From Pomacea canaliculata (taxonomy: Eukaryota; Mollusca; Gastropoda; Architaenioglossa; Ampullariidae): a DNA stretch of 64,000 nt. Position 1 is the first letter of the stretch; each line of letters opens with the position of its first letter. The position numbers were made by a program, and so were the translations under genes. A model generated the notes under the pieces. It was not told where the DNA came from, did no database searches, and worked only from the letters and a program-made list of their open reading frames with translations. The stretch spans positions 16,792,725-16,856,724 of the forward strand of contig NC_037593.1 in the NCBI RefSeq assembly GCF_003073045.1, read 5' to 3'. Below, in pieces: positions 23,681 through 36,634 of this stretch.

Positions 23681-26600
23681 ATGAAGCTACAGGGCCTTTT
23701 AAACCACATCATGTTTATTCTGTTTGGGCTCCTTCATGTTCTACATTCAAGTTCATCCATTCCACTAAAGTTCAAGAGTATGATGGACATCGAGGCAGGC
23801 AATGTTCCTCAACATTCCAAACCTAACTACCTTGCTGACTTTTCCTCAAGGCAGCAGTATACAAAAAAAGAATCATATTCCTTCCAATCAGCTTATTCTA
23901 TATTAAATCAGAAAAAATTGCTTTTAACCTCAGTGGAACCTCAACTGCAGGTGATGAAGGAACTCCAGGCAATGACATGTATTCTTTGCAAAGGGATAGT
24001 GTACCTTGTTCAGACCCAGGCAGCAAAAGGATCAACCAAAGAAGAGATTGCCAAGATTATAACAAAAGTCTGCATTTTTTTTCGAATAGAAGATGAGAGA
24101 GTGTGCATTGGTATTGTCAGTGTGTTCCAGGTAAATATTCATATTGATAGGACTGCTAGAGAACACTTAGTTATAGAACTGTTTAAATAAAGCTTGCTAG
24201 TTTGTGTAAATTGTTATCACATTTATAGTTGATTATGTATTATGATTATTGAATATATATTGAATAATTTGTTGAATACCATCATCACAGCAACAGTGAC
24301 AGCAGAGATGATGTTAGTAATAATGGTAATGGGGGGTATGGATTCATTCATTTAAGGAAAGTGTATTTTTAGTTGGAAATAGGTGTTGACTGCTTCGTAC
24401 CTGTTGATAATTATAACTTATAAACATCAGACATCAGTTCTGCTTATATCTGTAGAACTCATTGCTTTATAACTAACTGTTACTATATTATTTCTAAGAA
24501 CAGTAAGATTTATTTTGAAATCAATCACTGTTTTTTTTCATTGTATTCCTTAGGATGAAGTGCTTACTGTTTTGGATGATTTGGCACTTAGCCCAGAGGA
24601 AGTGTGTGGAGTTTTGGTGGGAAAAGACTGTGGCATTCCATACAACCCTCTTAATAGCTGGAATATCTCTTTACCTAACACACCAAAGCCTCCTGTTGTG
24701 CCACACACATTACCAAAGGTGGGTGTAAGAGCAGAAGTTTATGAACTAACCACAGCTTGCCATAAATTTTGCATTGCACACTACAATGGTGCACGAATCA
24801 CTGTGAATTCTCTTCGGCCTTTAACACTATCCAGCCACATATCCTAGCTCGAAGACTCCTCGACGAGTTTTCCCTTGATCATCAGCTAGTGTCATGGATA
24901 ATTCACTTTTTGGTCGACAGGCAGCAACGAGTTCTTGTCAATGGCACTTTTTTCCGACTTAACCACCACATGCACCGGCTCACCTCAGGGATGTGTTCTA
25001 TCCCCGCTTCTGTTATCCTGTATACCAACAGTTGTCGCAGTAGTCATGAGGGTCACTATCTTGTCAAATTCTCTGATGACACTGCACTGCTGTCTCTCCT
25101 TAGCGGGCCGGTGCACACTCACGGTGATGCTTTGGAAGAATTCATTGTTTGGTGCGATGACAACTTTCTAGAACTTAATGTGAGTAAGACGAAGGAGATT
25201 GTCTTTGATTTCCGTCGGAATTCTCCACCGTGTCCCGTCTGTGTCATCCATGACAAGGAGGTGGAAATTGTTTCTGCTTTTAAATACCTGGGCACCATCT
25301 TCGATAGGCGACTTTGCTGGGATGTCAACACTCAATCTGTCGTGAAGAAGGCTCAACAACGCCTCTTCTCCTACGGAAGCTGAAGTCTTTCTCTGTCTCC
25401 CCCAATTTCTTCAGCTTTTTCTACAGATCACATATTGAGAGCGTGCTGTCCTTCTCGTTCATCTGTTTCTATAATAGTTTATGGTGAAGGACAAGAGCAG
25501 CCTACATCGGGTGGTATCCACCTGCTCCAAAGTCGTTGGATCCACCAGAGTTCTCTTCAGGATCTGTATAACAGGAGGACTCTTCTGAAAGTGTCTGCCA
25601 TCCTTCGTGATGACAGGCATGCTCTGTCGGGTGAACTTGTCCAGCTCCATCAGGTCGCCGATATAGTATGCCTGCATGCAGGACAAACCGACTGCGGCTG
25701 TCTTTTGTTGCTTCAGCCGTCAGACTTTTGAATGGATTATGAATGTGATGTGCATGCGATCATGTATGACTTTAATCAAGCTGGTATGATTGACTGCAAC
25801 ACGACTGCCTGTGGGTTGATATATATAATCGAGCTGCAACTGAATTGCCCTCTAGGGATTAATAAAGTATTATCTTATCTTATCTTATCTTATCAATAGG
25901 AAGCCATATAAAAGTTTTACAAATTCCTGTGTAAAATATAGTAGTACATTTACAATATTTTAGATCTCGTTTGTTTCGTAGTTAGCATCTTAAAAAGCTA
26001 TTCAGTGGTCACATTAAATAGCATATGCTGCTAAATCAAGTATCTTATGATGTGTTTAGCCTGGCTCCCCATCTGTACGAGTCCTCCATCTGACAGACAT
26101 TCATCTAGACAAGGTGTACCAACCTGGTTCAAATGCTGTCTGCAATGAACCACTCTGTTGCCATGTTGACGATGGCTTACCAGGTGAAGCTTGACATAAT
26201 TTAGGATAATCTAAAATTTTCCAGTGTGGCATACATTTTCATGTTTATTGTCTCTGTGTGGTTTTGTGTGTGTTTGTGTGTGCATGCGTCCATGCTTTGT
26301 ATAATGCGTGTTTATACATGATACTGCATGCTTGCTTCTGTAAGTGTACATCTCATGTATCAAAGCATTTGGTTTGGAAGGTAGCCTGGAAGGTCACTAA
26401 TCAGAAATGAAACAGTAGTTCACATAACAGGTTAAAGAAAGGCTACACTGCTTTGATAAGACTTATTTCTTATTCCATATTAGCACCAGGAACACCTGGT
26501 GCTGGTCATTATGGAGACTACCGCAGTTGTGACACCCCACCATGGACATTGGAAGGACTTTTCAGTCATCTGGTGTCTAAGCAAGAGCAGGTAGCAAAAA

Positions 26601-29600
26601 ATATACTGAAAGACTTGTCATTGCAGTCATCATAATCTCTTAAAATTTACCTTTCTGCTGACAGTTTCAAGTTGTATGTAGCAATACTAGCAACTAAAAT
26701 TTTCTATACTGAATACTATTTTTCCAAGTCTCTTTCCAGACTCTAAGAAATTTTAAGCCATATGCATCATTGATCTGTTGTCTAAGGACTGATGTAATTT
26801 GATCTTAAGTTCTTCTCATGAGGTGTTGTTGGGAATGCACCTTTAACTAGGTATTTATGCAAATCTGCATCATTTACCTACTCATTATTATGAGATGTAT
26901 GTGCAATGTACTAATGTGTATAGGTTTTGTTTAATGAACTTACTATAAAATATAAAAGAATTTAATTTCACACATATATGTGTATGTTTCTTTTTGCAGT
27001 TTGACTACATTATTTGGACTGGGGATCTGCCATCTCACACTGTATGGAACCAAACTCGAGCTGGTCAGACCTCCCTCCTAACGTCCCTCACAGACCTCCT
27101 TGTCAAGTACTTTCCAAATAAAAGGATTTTTCCTGCTCTTGGTAACCATGAGAGTGCCCCAGTCAACAGGTCTGATTTTCTGCTCTATAGTCTATATATC
27201 TTTAGTGTAAATCTCTGAATAGATATTATAGTTAGTACAAAAGACTTCTTGTATTTAAGTCTTAAAAATCTTACCTCAATGTTAGTTCCATTATATTGTA
27301 TTATATCCAAAGCTCGCTGGAGTCAAACATTTTAAATATTGTGGAGCATGACCTTTTCAAGACTACAGTAATATTAAGAATATTAGTTGAAAGAGAAATT
27401 TCTTTTAACAGATTAGCTGAGCTCATGAGGGCTTCTGACACATGGTCATATATCTTTCTCTGGCCGGTGTATAAGAAAACTTGATGTTACATTATTTCTT
27501 TAGGTACTTTGCTGGAACACAATTTAAATGCATAAGTATAAATTACACTCGGACCTCGATAAGTCGAACTCAGAGGGACCCGAAAAAAAAAATCGACTTA
27601 CGGAGTTTTCAAGTTAGGGAAAATGGCGTCATAGGCGCAAGTATTTGGCAGGGAACTAACAATTCGATATAGGGAGGTTTTTGACTTAGGGAAGGTCGAC
27701 TTATCGAGGTCCGACTGTATATCTCTTTATGTACAAAGTATTTTTCTCATAGGTTCTTACAAGGAAACTATTTATTCAGGGTTGCAGATATTGGATTAAG
27801 GGTAGATAGCTTATGCCTCATGCCTCATGCATTTGTTTCAGCTTCCCTCCAAACTTTGTAACTGGAAACCAGTCCATTTCCTGGCTTTATGATTCTCTTG
27901 TTGAGTCCTGGAAAGCTTGGCTGCCTGAAGAGACTTATTCCACAATTAAACAGTATGTTACAAAGATATGGTAGTATTGTGGATTTATTATTTGTCTATA
28001 TTGTGAATGTAATATGTATTTTTATACCATATATAATACTATATTAGATATTGACATTATTGCTTATTATTCTTTGAAAATCGCTTCCTTCAGCAGATTT
28101 AAAGCATTGATGAATAAAATACATCTGTTGTGTCTCAAACCTCATTACTTCAACACTTTATGATCTTTTGAAGGTCAGCTGTATTTGTATATTTGTGTTT
28201 GATATTTAAATTATTTTATTAACAGCAAGAAATAAGGCCTTCATTTTATATTAAAAAAAAAACAGTTAGCCTAAAATTTGGAGATTAATGAGAAAGTGAA
28301 TATCTTTACTGTTAATCTAAACTTTGAAAGACTTCTCTAGGGATTCACTGAGCTTTTCAGCCGAGGGATTCACTGTTGTAACATGGGAAAATAGTAATTG
28401 TGGCAACTTTCACCAGAAAAATATGTAGGGTTGCATGTGAAGAGAAGCAGGAACTACTCAAATAAGTTTTAGTTTTCAGTCTTTTATGACTTTAAGGGTC
28501 ATCATGTCTTATGAAAGTTAAAAAGTTATGCTGGCTTATGAAGGTGCGTGCATGAAAGTTAAAGGCTTATTCTAATTTATAAAGCCATTTTCTTACAGAG
28601 TAACAGATCAAAGGTAAAATTTATGTAGCTGTGTGTTTCAACTTTTTCAGAGGAGCTTTCTACACTATTAGTCCGTTTCCTGGTTTCCGAATAATTTCCC
28701 TCAACATGAATGACTGCAATAACCAGAACTGGTAGGTGTTGGTATGCTGATTCTTCTGTAAAATATATCTAAACTTAATGTAGTTATTTTGTCAGGTGCA
28801 TGTATACTTTTGTTGTAATTTGCACCTGTACATGAAAGATCATGAGTATGAAAGTATGTTTATGAAGATAAATGGCTTCTGAATATGAAGAACATGTGGT
28901 CTGTTACAAGTAGTGGTGGATTTTACAGGTGGTTGTTGCTGAATACTACAGACCCCAATGGGCAGCTTGAATGGCTGGCACAGACATTGCAATTTGCTGA
29001 AGATAAAAAAGAAAAGGTAAATTGTTTCCCAGCAAAAGCTTAACTAGTAATGGAGAATGTTTTTGGATATAAAGTGTAATTATAACCTTCTATTGTCATT
29101 TTTTTTGTAAAGAATTCTGATGGGATTTATTTTTATTTTTTTTTTTTTTTTGGTATTATTTTCTGTAATCTGTTGAAGCAGTGCAGTTTGAAGTTTGATG
29201 GGGTTTTTTTCTTTCGCAAATTGGAGGTGTCCAGAAATGATTTGTTCTACTTACTATAGGCCTGTCTGCCAGGCACTCTATACATAAAATTAAGATGTTA
29301 TTTTACACATTTTGTTATAGGTACATATCATTGGTCATATACCACCAGGTGTTTCTGATTGCCTGGAAGCCTGGAGCTACAATTATTACATGCTCATTGA
29401 CAGGTTTGTAGACTAGTAATTTTTTTGTTGTTTGTTTGTTATATTTGTGGGCTTTTTTTCTTTTTTAAGAAGTAATTTTGTGTTAAATACTCTTAAAGTA
29501 TAATCAGTTTTGATGGAGAAAAAGGTTTTATTTTGAATGGCACTAACCATTTGACTGTTTGGTAAGCCTGATCTTTTTGGGGGAATGTCACTGCAGATTG

Positions 29601-31346
29601 AGATTGAGAAAGTGGCCTTTAACATCAGCTAATTAATGTGAACATTTCCTTTTTCTTTAGGTATGAGAGTACAGTTACAGGCCAGTTCTTTGGCCACACA
29701 CACTTTGATCATTTTGAAATTTTCTACGATCAAGCAACACTGAAGAGACCTACAAATGTGGCATACATCAGCCCCAGTGTTACACCCTTCTCTGACCTGA
29801 ACATGGGTTACCGAATTTTTATTATTGATGGCAACTACACAGGCAGTTCTTGGGTGAGTAGGGTGCAGGCGGTGCATGTCAGTGATTGGATGGCATTTGA
29901 ACTACAAACTTATGAGGAACATTACAGAAACACTGACATCTGTTTTCAGGAAGTACTTGATCATGCGACTTTCATACTGAACCTCACAGCTGCAAATGCA
30001 CAGCCTTTAGCCAACCCAGAATGGCAGCTTGAGTATACAGCTAAGGTAAAACAAGATATTTTTTCTCCACAAGAATGTTTAGATTTGTAAGATTTTTTTT
30101 TATTTTATATGTAATTTACATGGGCCTCTTTTTTTTTCAATTGTTTAACATAAAGACAATTTTAGTGGACATTTTTCCTCATTCCTTCAGTCTATTTAAA
30201 GGACATCTGTTTCTTTTCCCTTACCCACAACTTTCTTTACCATAACTCATATAGTTCAGCCAGTCATGTTTGGCTTCAAGATTTGTCAGTGTTTCAGTTG
30301 TAAAAGTTTATGTGAAGGCTATCATTATGCAAGATCTCAGAAACAATTATAGCAGATGCTGATAACTACAATTACCTGTTACTGTTCTAGACCTGCTTAT
30401 CAAGATAACTGAACATTAACTTACTGGAGAGAATGTTCCAGGTAGGGATCAAGCTGAGGAGCACACGTGGAGTTATGCTTTCACAAATTCCTTACATCAG
30501 CTTCACCAAGTACCTTCCCTTGGGATAAAATTATTCTTTCCTACCGAACAATGGAGGTTCAGCCTTAAATTCAGTCTGTGATTGTGTAAACATGCAAAGG
30601 TCACATCCTGGCTGAACTTACATGCAGGACCCGTCTGTTGATACTCAGTTCCCTTCAGAACTTCAGAATTTTGTTACCTACATTGTTCCCCAAGATTTGA
30701 AAGATGTTTCTTTCATGTAGTTTGAAGTCTTCCTTTCATGCTTTCATATTAGTTTTTTTTTTCAGGCAGCCTATAGCATGAAATCATTGTTTCCAGAAGA
30801 CTGGGACAACCTAATCACAAAAATGAAGAACAATGACACACTTCTGCAAACTTTTAACAGGTCATTCTTATTATCTGTAAATTGCCATCAGCAGTGAAAT
30901 CTTGAGTCGTTTAAAACTAAGTGAGGAGTTAAACGCGTTCTAAAAGCTTTCCTTCTCAGAATTTCTGAAAATTTCAATTTTATTTTTTCCCCTTTTTTTT
31001 TTATTTATTTCATCTGAAACTTTGAAATAATTTTAGAATAGTTTTAACTTACGGACATGTAACACAATCACATGTGTGCAGTATACAAAGTACTCTGTGC
31101 ATTTTGAGTATTTCAAGTACAATATGTTAAAAATTCATATATATTTTATCATTTTTCTCATCATTCTGATTTTACAGGTATTACTACAAGTCTCATGCAG
31201 AAGACAGATGCGATGATACTTGTCGAAAATCTTTGCTGTGTGGCCTAAAAAGTGGACGCTCTCACAGTCCCGAACTGTGTTCAGACCTGGGCATAAGCAG
31301 CCTCCAAGAATTCCAATACCTGACTACACTGAAGAAAGTGTGCTGA
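23681..31346 (+). CDS. SMPD1: Acid sphingomyelinase (sphingomyelin phosphodiesterase 1-like)
   Basis: Thirteen coding exons: 23681-24130, 24554-24718, 26060-26183, 26484-26590, 27000-27169, 27842-27952, 28651-28731, 28929-29016, 29321-29403, 29661-29853, 29950-30045, 30766-30860, 31178-31346. All phases join to 643 residues plus stop, close to the vertebrate enzyme. It hydrolyses sphingomyelin to ceramide and phosphocholine in lysosomes or outside the cell. Order: signal peptide (residues 1-26), saposin-B domain with six Cys (100, 103, 131, 142, 168, 176), Pro-rich linker, metallophosphatase domain, Cys-rich C-terminal region. The zinc ligands seen in the family are present: D218 and H220 (LTDIH), D291 (WTGDLPSH), N331-H332 (GNHE), H438 (GHIPPG), H472 and H474 (GHTH). 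It lies divergent to SNRNP25. Introns host a LINE fragment and a MITE. Intron 10 is only 96 nt and stop-free. Confidence 0.96.
24755..25896 (+). mobile_element. 5'-truncated L2/Rex1-like LINE fragment in SMPD1 intron 2
   Basis: Contains reverse-transcriptase sequence: [31 protein letters not shown], the catalytic box [27 protein letters not shown] and FKYLGTIFD. The 3' end reads ggattaataaagtattatct and runs into a (TTATC)n tail at about 25872-25896. Frame breaks occur near 24805, 24985 and 25380, so it is inactive. The 5' boundary is approximate. Repeat-derived sequence begins within about 40 bp of the exon 2 donor. Confidence 0.85.
27546..27717. mobile_element. Short Tc1/pogo-type MITE in SMPD1 intron 5
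   Basis: TA flanks on both sides (27544-27545, 27718-27719). The inverted ends are cactcggacctcgataagtc and, inverted, cagtcggacctcgataagtc, near-perfect over at least 20 bp. Length 172 bp, noncoding. Confidence 0.88.
29854..29949 (+). other. Stop-free 96-nt intron (possible exitron) in SMPD1
   Basis: Canonical donor (gtgagt) and acceptor (ttttcag). Length is exactly 32 codons and the reading frame is open through it, adding [18 protein letters not shown] and 14 further residues between SGSSW-like and [10 protein letters not shown] sequence of the enzyme. Retention would give a 675-residue protein. Confidence 0.6.
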
Positions 31347-32323
31347 GCATCATGCTTTGAGCTTTGTATTGTTTTCAGGCACACATACCTGCATCGTGTG
31401 TTAATACTCAGTCAATTTTTTTCTCAACATAACATTAAATTAAGAAAGCTTTTACTCAGTTTACATTATGGCTTTTTCAAAACACTTTTTATGAGCAGCA
31501 AGTATATATTTGCATTAATGAACCAACAGACTCATCAGAACTAGAGAATGGTTGTTAAATGTGAAAATGGGTGTTGCAAAGTGCTTGTTAAGGCCTTTTT
31601 ACCCTCCTGAGAAATGTATTTTCTCCATGGCTTGCGTCAACATCCATTTCTGTATTTAACTGTGATATTGTAGTGTTGTATCAGAATGTCATTTTTGGAA
31701 GCATATAGCTGTTAATATGCTTAGATTGTTTTTACATATTTATCAATATGTAATTTGTATGATTCTTTGAAGGGACACCATAAACTGATTTCTTACCACA
31801 TGAAATCGTTTATAACAAGCATATTTGGACCAGTATTATTTATGGTACAACTGAGAAGAATAACCGGTTATGATTGATCAGAATTGTTTGTATTATAAAC
31901 TGTGAGGTAGATGAAGTTGTTTAAAAAAAAAACCAGATTAGAAAAATATTTGCTGTGGGTGATGGAATGCAGGACCTATACATGCTTGCTCATTACTAAG
32001 ACAAATGTCAGCACAGAAATTACATCCCACTAACTACAAGGATGACATTTTTCGCCATTATTATACTAACAGATAGACTTCACCAATAGACTCAGGCTGG
32101 CAAAACAACATATTCAGACCATGTAACAATTTCAAAATGTGTGGACACTTTTCTAGAGTAAGTGTAATGGATTTTAAGACCCACATACAGTTCTGAAAAG
32201 ATAGTGTAATGATTTAAAGACTTGAGGATATTTTAAAAGCGTGCAATAATTTAAGGTTTCGAGTGTATTTCTCAAGAGGATTGATATACAGTTAAAATAT
32301 TCGTAGCAGCGTGCACAAGCTGA
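31347..32323. other. SMPD1 3' UTR and intergenic sequence
   Basis: AT-rich. ATTAAA at 31434-31439 is a possible polyadenylation signal, about 90 nt after the stop. The next gene is convergent on the minus strand. Confidence 0.4.
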
Positions 32324-35300
32324 TCAATTGCAATAACCGACAGGTGGCGGGCACAGCACTAGTGTTGCGTTCATTGGGATGCAGATGTCTGGAAGATTTG
32401 TGCATTTGAACACCATGTCGATGAGGTTGTCCTCACAAATGGGGGACGGTGTGGTCGTTTCTGCAAAAAGATGCCGCTTTTAAAAATTCAGCTCATCTGA
32501 TCATAAGCACAGATGCCTGGTGTACATTCACATTAGGATGCATGTTCTAAAATACCTGCAGGCTTAGTTGACTGCTAAGCTTTAGCAGTGTGTCCCCTGA
32601 CTGGCTGCTGAAGTGTACCAAAGGGTCAAACATACATTAACATAAGTGCAAACACGTGTGCCAAGCAAGCGGGAAGACGGAAAACTTCAAGCAGGCGGCA
32701 CCACGTTTTGACTGCTGTTGACTCTCGAGAACAACACGATGTCGCCCGCTACATACCGTACGGTTTTCCCTCAAGTCAGTGACAGCAATTTTTTTTTAAC
32801 TTAGTTTTTGACTTCGACCATTCATTCATTAGGTCCCAAGAAGTTCAAACAACCCTGTGACACATCTTAAGCTCTTTGATTACCTGCACTTTCGCAGCTA
32901 TTGCAGGTTCGAGGGCAGTACACGTTGCCGAAGTTTATATCGCAGAGGCCGGGTACAGTGCAGTCGACAGAGCTGCTGTCCGTGCACAGCCACTGGTTGG
33001 TTGCGGGAGTCGTTGCAGTTGCAAGAGTAGTGGTAGTCTGGGTGGGAGTTGTGGTAGTTATTATTGGAGTGGTCATAGTAGTCGTCGGAGTAGTGGTAGT
33101 TTCAGTCGTAGTGATAGTAGTCTCAGTAGTGGTTATAGTAGTAGGAGTATGTAGTTCTCTCAGTCGTGATGAGATGTAAAAGTAGTATAGTCTAGCGGGT
33201 TGTAGTGGTCGTAGGAGTGTGGTAAAGTAGATGTCGTAGTATCTCAAACCCGTAAGAGGGTGGAGTGGATGTGGCCACAGTTCAGCATACGTCCAGCTTA
33301 TCAACTTGGGTCTCGTCACTGGCGTTGTGTGGTGGTCGGTCAACCGCATGTGGATGCGTCTGCGGCGGTGGTGGTGTTGATGTAGAAGCGTCATCAGACC
33401 GTGCGTAGTGTTGGCAGCATCGGCACAGTAAGAGTTTGCTGTCAGCGATCCGGAGGCCTGGCAGTTGGATACCCCAGCTCTGGCTCTCATGAAGTCTGCA
33501 GAGCTATCAACACAAACGCAAAATAGTAATAAATAAAGAAAAATTTAGCAGCAAAATTTAAACTTTTTCTAGGTCAAAACAGATTTGTTAGGATGTGACA
33601 ATAGGTGTATAGCTGTGTTCGATGTGGTCTTGATTCTCGCATACTAATGCATGTAAAAGCGATGATGGTAACGTTTCAGAATGATCCAAGAAAGGAAAAA
33701 AAACCAAAAACAAGTTGAAACTGGTAAAATATAAGTAAGCTTGATCGTGAAAGAGCTAATGTTGAAGCGCCAGAAAATAAATTCGAAAACTTTGTGGAGG
33801 GTAAAATTCATACGAAAGAACACAAAGCGTGCAAACTGATGCGAAAAAAACAAACTGATTGTCTGAAAGACTTACAAACACTAGCTTTCTCGCACCTCAT
33901 ATCACTTCGTTTCCAGTCCATTCCACGGAACACACCTGACAAGACAGATGAGAGATGCAAAATTTCCTACCGCACCGCGTTTAGCATGCAAAACAACGAA
34001 AACATTTTAACCATTAACAAGCACGCACCTACACACATTTAATAAACATAGTCAACATTACCTCATTTCTGTAAAGTATCAACCGATACAATAAATTGTG
34101 CGGATACCTGTATAACATCAAACTATGTGTTACACTCTTACATTCGTCATTACTATTCACAGATAAAGTATACTCACTGCAACTAGCACACACAAATAGT
34201 TCACTATGTTTGTCAATGTTGTGAACTGTATGAAACTCGATAAGTCATACGTTGCTAAAGACCTGTGAACAATGCACATGTTAGGTAGCTGAAACGTTTG
34301 TCAACACCGCTAAATAACAGATCAATTTAATTATAACTGCGGTTGCAGAGTAACATGACATTAGGTCCAGGTTCAGATTGCGGAACAGTCCATGTCTTTG
34401 TGAACGGAACAGTGGGGCAATGAGCATTATCGGCCGAGTTAACCCCTGTGCAGACAGTCAGCGGTGACGTTATTACGCGTAAGTGGTGGAAGTTGAGACA
34501 GTAGGGGACTGCGACAGACGATAACAAAGTGAGTTATTACTACAAACATTGATAAATGTATTAAAATTGAAACTATAAGTGTTTTTCTCAAAAGTGTCAA
34601 GGACAGCTTAAGCAATTATTACACATTTATGGCTTGTTATGGGAGGAGGGTGAGTGGTTACATGTTACTTTTAGCATGTTTGAACAAATCAGGTAACTGT
34701 CAGGTGCGGCAGAAGGAACATAATAATTACACTGTAGGCATTGGTATAACCTTTTACTTGTAAGCCCCACTTGACGAAACAAAGCGTAAGTCCCGCGCCC
34801 CTTGCGCCAGCATATGTAAGTCGTATATTCAATAAATACCGGGTATAAGAAGCTTAAAACAATGATCACTGCTTCGCGCCCCTTGTAAGCATGCGTCGCG
34901 CCTCCTTGTGGGCGCGCCCCACGTTGAGAACCGCCTAAGTGTCTGCCTTGCATATATAGGAACCTACTGCTGTTTACGTGTGTGTGTGTGTGTGCTTTCG
35001 AGCGCGCACATGCGTTGGGTTGAATTCAGACTGGCACGGCTGAGAGATTGTACCTGCTGCGGATTATTGATCATTTCTCTGATAAAAACTACAAAATCAC
35101 AGCTGAATAGCACTTAGCTAAGACATGGAAATGAACGCTCGCGCAGAAAGGCTGCACGTGTAAATACCTTTTTGCACGAACTCCATCTGGCGGCGGCAGT
35201 CCTCAAGATCGGAGCAGCAAAAGTGACATTCGTCGTTTATGCCGAAAGAATCTCCACTTGTGCATCGATCAGATTCTCTTAGTACAGTAAGTTCGCAATT

Positions 35301-36634
35301 CTGAAATGACAATAAAGTATCAGAGAATTATGAGACTGTGAATACAATAATATGATAGGATAAGTACATCGCATTAGTTATATATATATACCGACAAGAA
35401 CATTTTTAACTGCACACATATACAAACCAGACGACAGAAAAAAGAAATCCAAGGTTCATCGATCTGTTCCCGGTTAACGAACATCCGAGTGACATGCATC
35501 TGTACTTACCAACGATCAAGCTGCTACAATCAAGGCCTAATAATTTAGAAATGCGAGTTACAGACAAACTGTATTAACAAAGGCAGGAACTATAGATTGT
35601 TACTCTAGTATTGTTCTGTTTACAATGTATTTGGAATTGCTACAGAGAAAGGTAAAATATATGACTAGTTGATGCTAAAGTCACCGCATGTATATGTTCC
35701 CACTTACAAAATCAACTTCAAGATGGCCTCATGAACGTTCCGTTCGTAACCCGGAGGTCACTTGTACGTATTATCAATCAACAGAACACAAGAGGAGAAT
35801 GTATAGCAAGGAAAAAACAATAACAGGAACTGTTATTGACATGAATTGGACTTATTTACCGGTTTGAGACACACTGACGATTTTCAAGCCAGCGCAGTGG
35901 TGCATAGCAACCTGTACACACATGACTATTCATGTCTGATTAATAAGATTCGAAGAGTCATTGTCAACCGCATTGTGTTGAGCATTAGAATATTCCGAGA
36001 GGACGGTGATGGATTATAAGCTTTATTACGTAGTACTTCCAACTGAGATATTTTATATATATAACTATATACTGCTTGTTTGAACTTTCTCCACTTTAAC
36101 GGTCTTCTTGGAGAGGGAGGTGTTTATGAATCTATGATTTGTTGTTCCTGTATCTGGTGATTTATTTGTATCAACAAAATGCTAGGATTTTTTTTTCTTC
36201 ATTTTGTTCGTTTCTTGGTCGATCTGCTCTAGCTATCTCAACCCTTACTGGTTGCTGAGCAGATCTTGTGTGCCAGGAACCTGCTCATGTCTCGCATATG
36301 TACTTCGCAACTTGAATGTAACTGCCTGTAAACAATACTTCCCATCCTCAAAGTAACACACACTGCCGCACCCTACACACACACACAGAGAGAATCGAGC
36401 TTAACATCAACACTAGATCAAAACAAGTAATCTCAGAGTGTAATATATCTACACAACTTTAGAACCACGAACAACTTCGATTCTGTCTGACGGCACAAAA
36501 AAAAGTTAATATAAAAAACGTTGTTTAAAAAAGTTGTTTAATAATAACATACTCATATAGACCTACCGACCTGTCGACCAAATAGTTGTCACAGCGATTA
36601 CAGAGAAGAAGAGACTTCGAAAATGTAAGGACAT
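32324..36634 (-). CDS. Secreted Thr-rich protein with a ShKT domain
   Basis: A four-exon model: 36634-36567, 35277-35168, 33495-32884 and 32460-32324, in phase for 308 residues plus stop. Exon 1 gives a signal peptide (MSLHFRSLFFSVIAVTTIWS). Exon 2 is Cys-rich (RCTSGDSFGINDEC, HFCCSDLEDC). Exon 3 holds a His/Arg-rich part, a mucin-like Thr/Pro tract (TTTTPTTTMTTPIITTTT) likely to be O-glycosylated, then a ShKT domain beginning LCTDSSSVDCTVPGLCDINF and ending YCPRTCNSC. Exon 4 adds a Cys-rich tail ending CPPPVGYCN. ShKT modules occur in secreted matrix, defence and metalloprotease-associated proteins; nothing here proves a toxin role. Exon 2 could instead begin at 35300 (adding NCELTVLR) if exon 1 differs. 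Exons 3 and 4 are the most secure. Confidence 0.68.
33030..33170. repeat. Imperfect trinucleotide-like repeat encoding the Thr tract
   Basis: Irregular GTAGTN/GTGGTA units on the plus strand, which read ACT/ACC/ACA (Thr) codons on the coding minus strand. Confidence 0.75.
34327..34510 (-). other. Candidate alternative exon within the ShKT-gene intron
   Basis: A good acceptor (cgtctgtcgcag, minus strand) is followed by an open frame with four Cys (PYCLNF, TVCTGV, AHCPTV, LLCNRSYN) and a stop. It could be an alternative terminal exon or chance. No family recognised. Confidence 0.2.
34735..34936. mobile_element. Probable hAT-like repeat remnant
   Basis: The right end reads ggcgcgccccacgttgagaa then ccgccta, whose reverse complement (taggcggttctcaacg) resembles hAT termini of the ggttctcaac type. 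GCGCCCC-rich repeats occur inside. The left end is poorly matched and no clear duplication was found. Confidence 0.35.
35440..35770. mobile_element. Probable pogo/mariner-like element remnant
   Basis: Contains cccggttaacgaac and gagtgacatgcatctgt, related to sequence in the elements at 3214 and 1664. It ends near cgttcgtaacccggaggtca then cttgta, which resembles an inverted TIR. Boundaries are uncertain. Confidence 0.35.
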
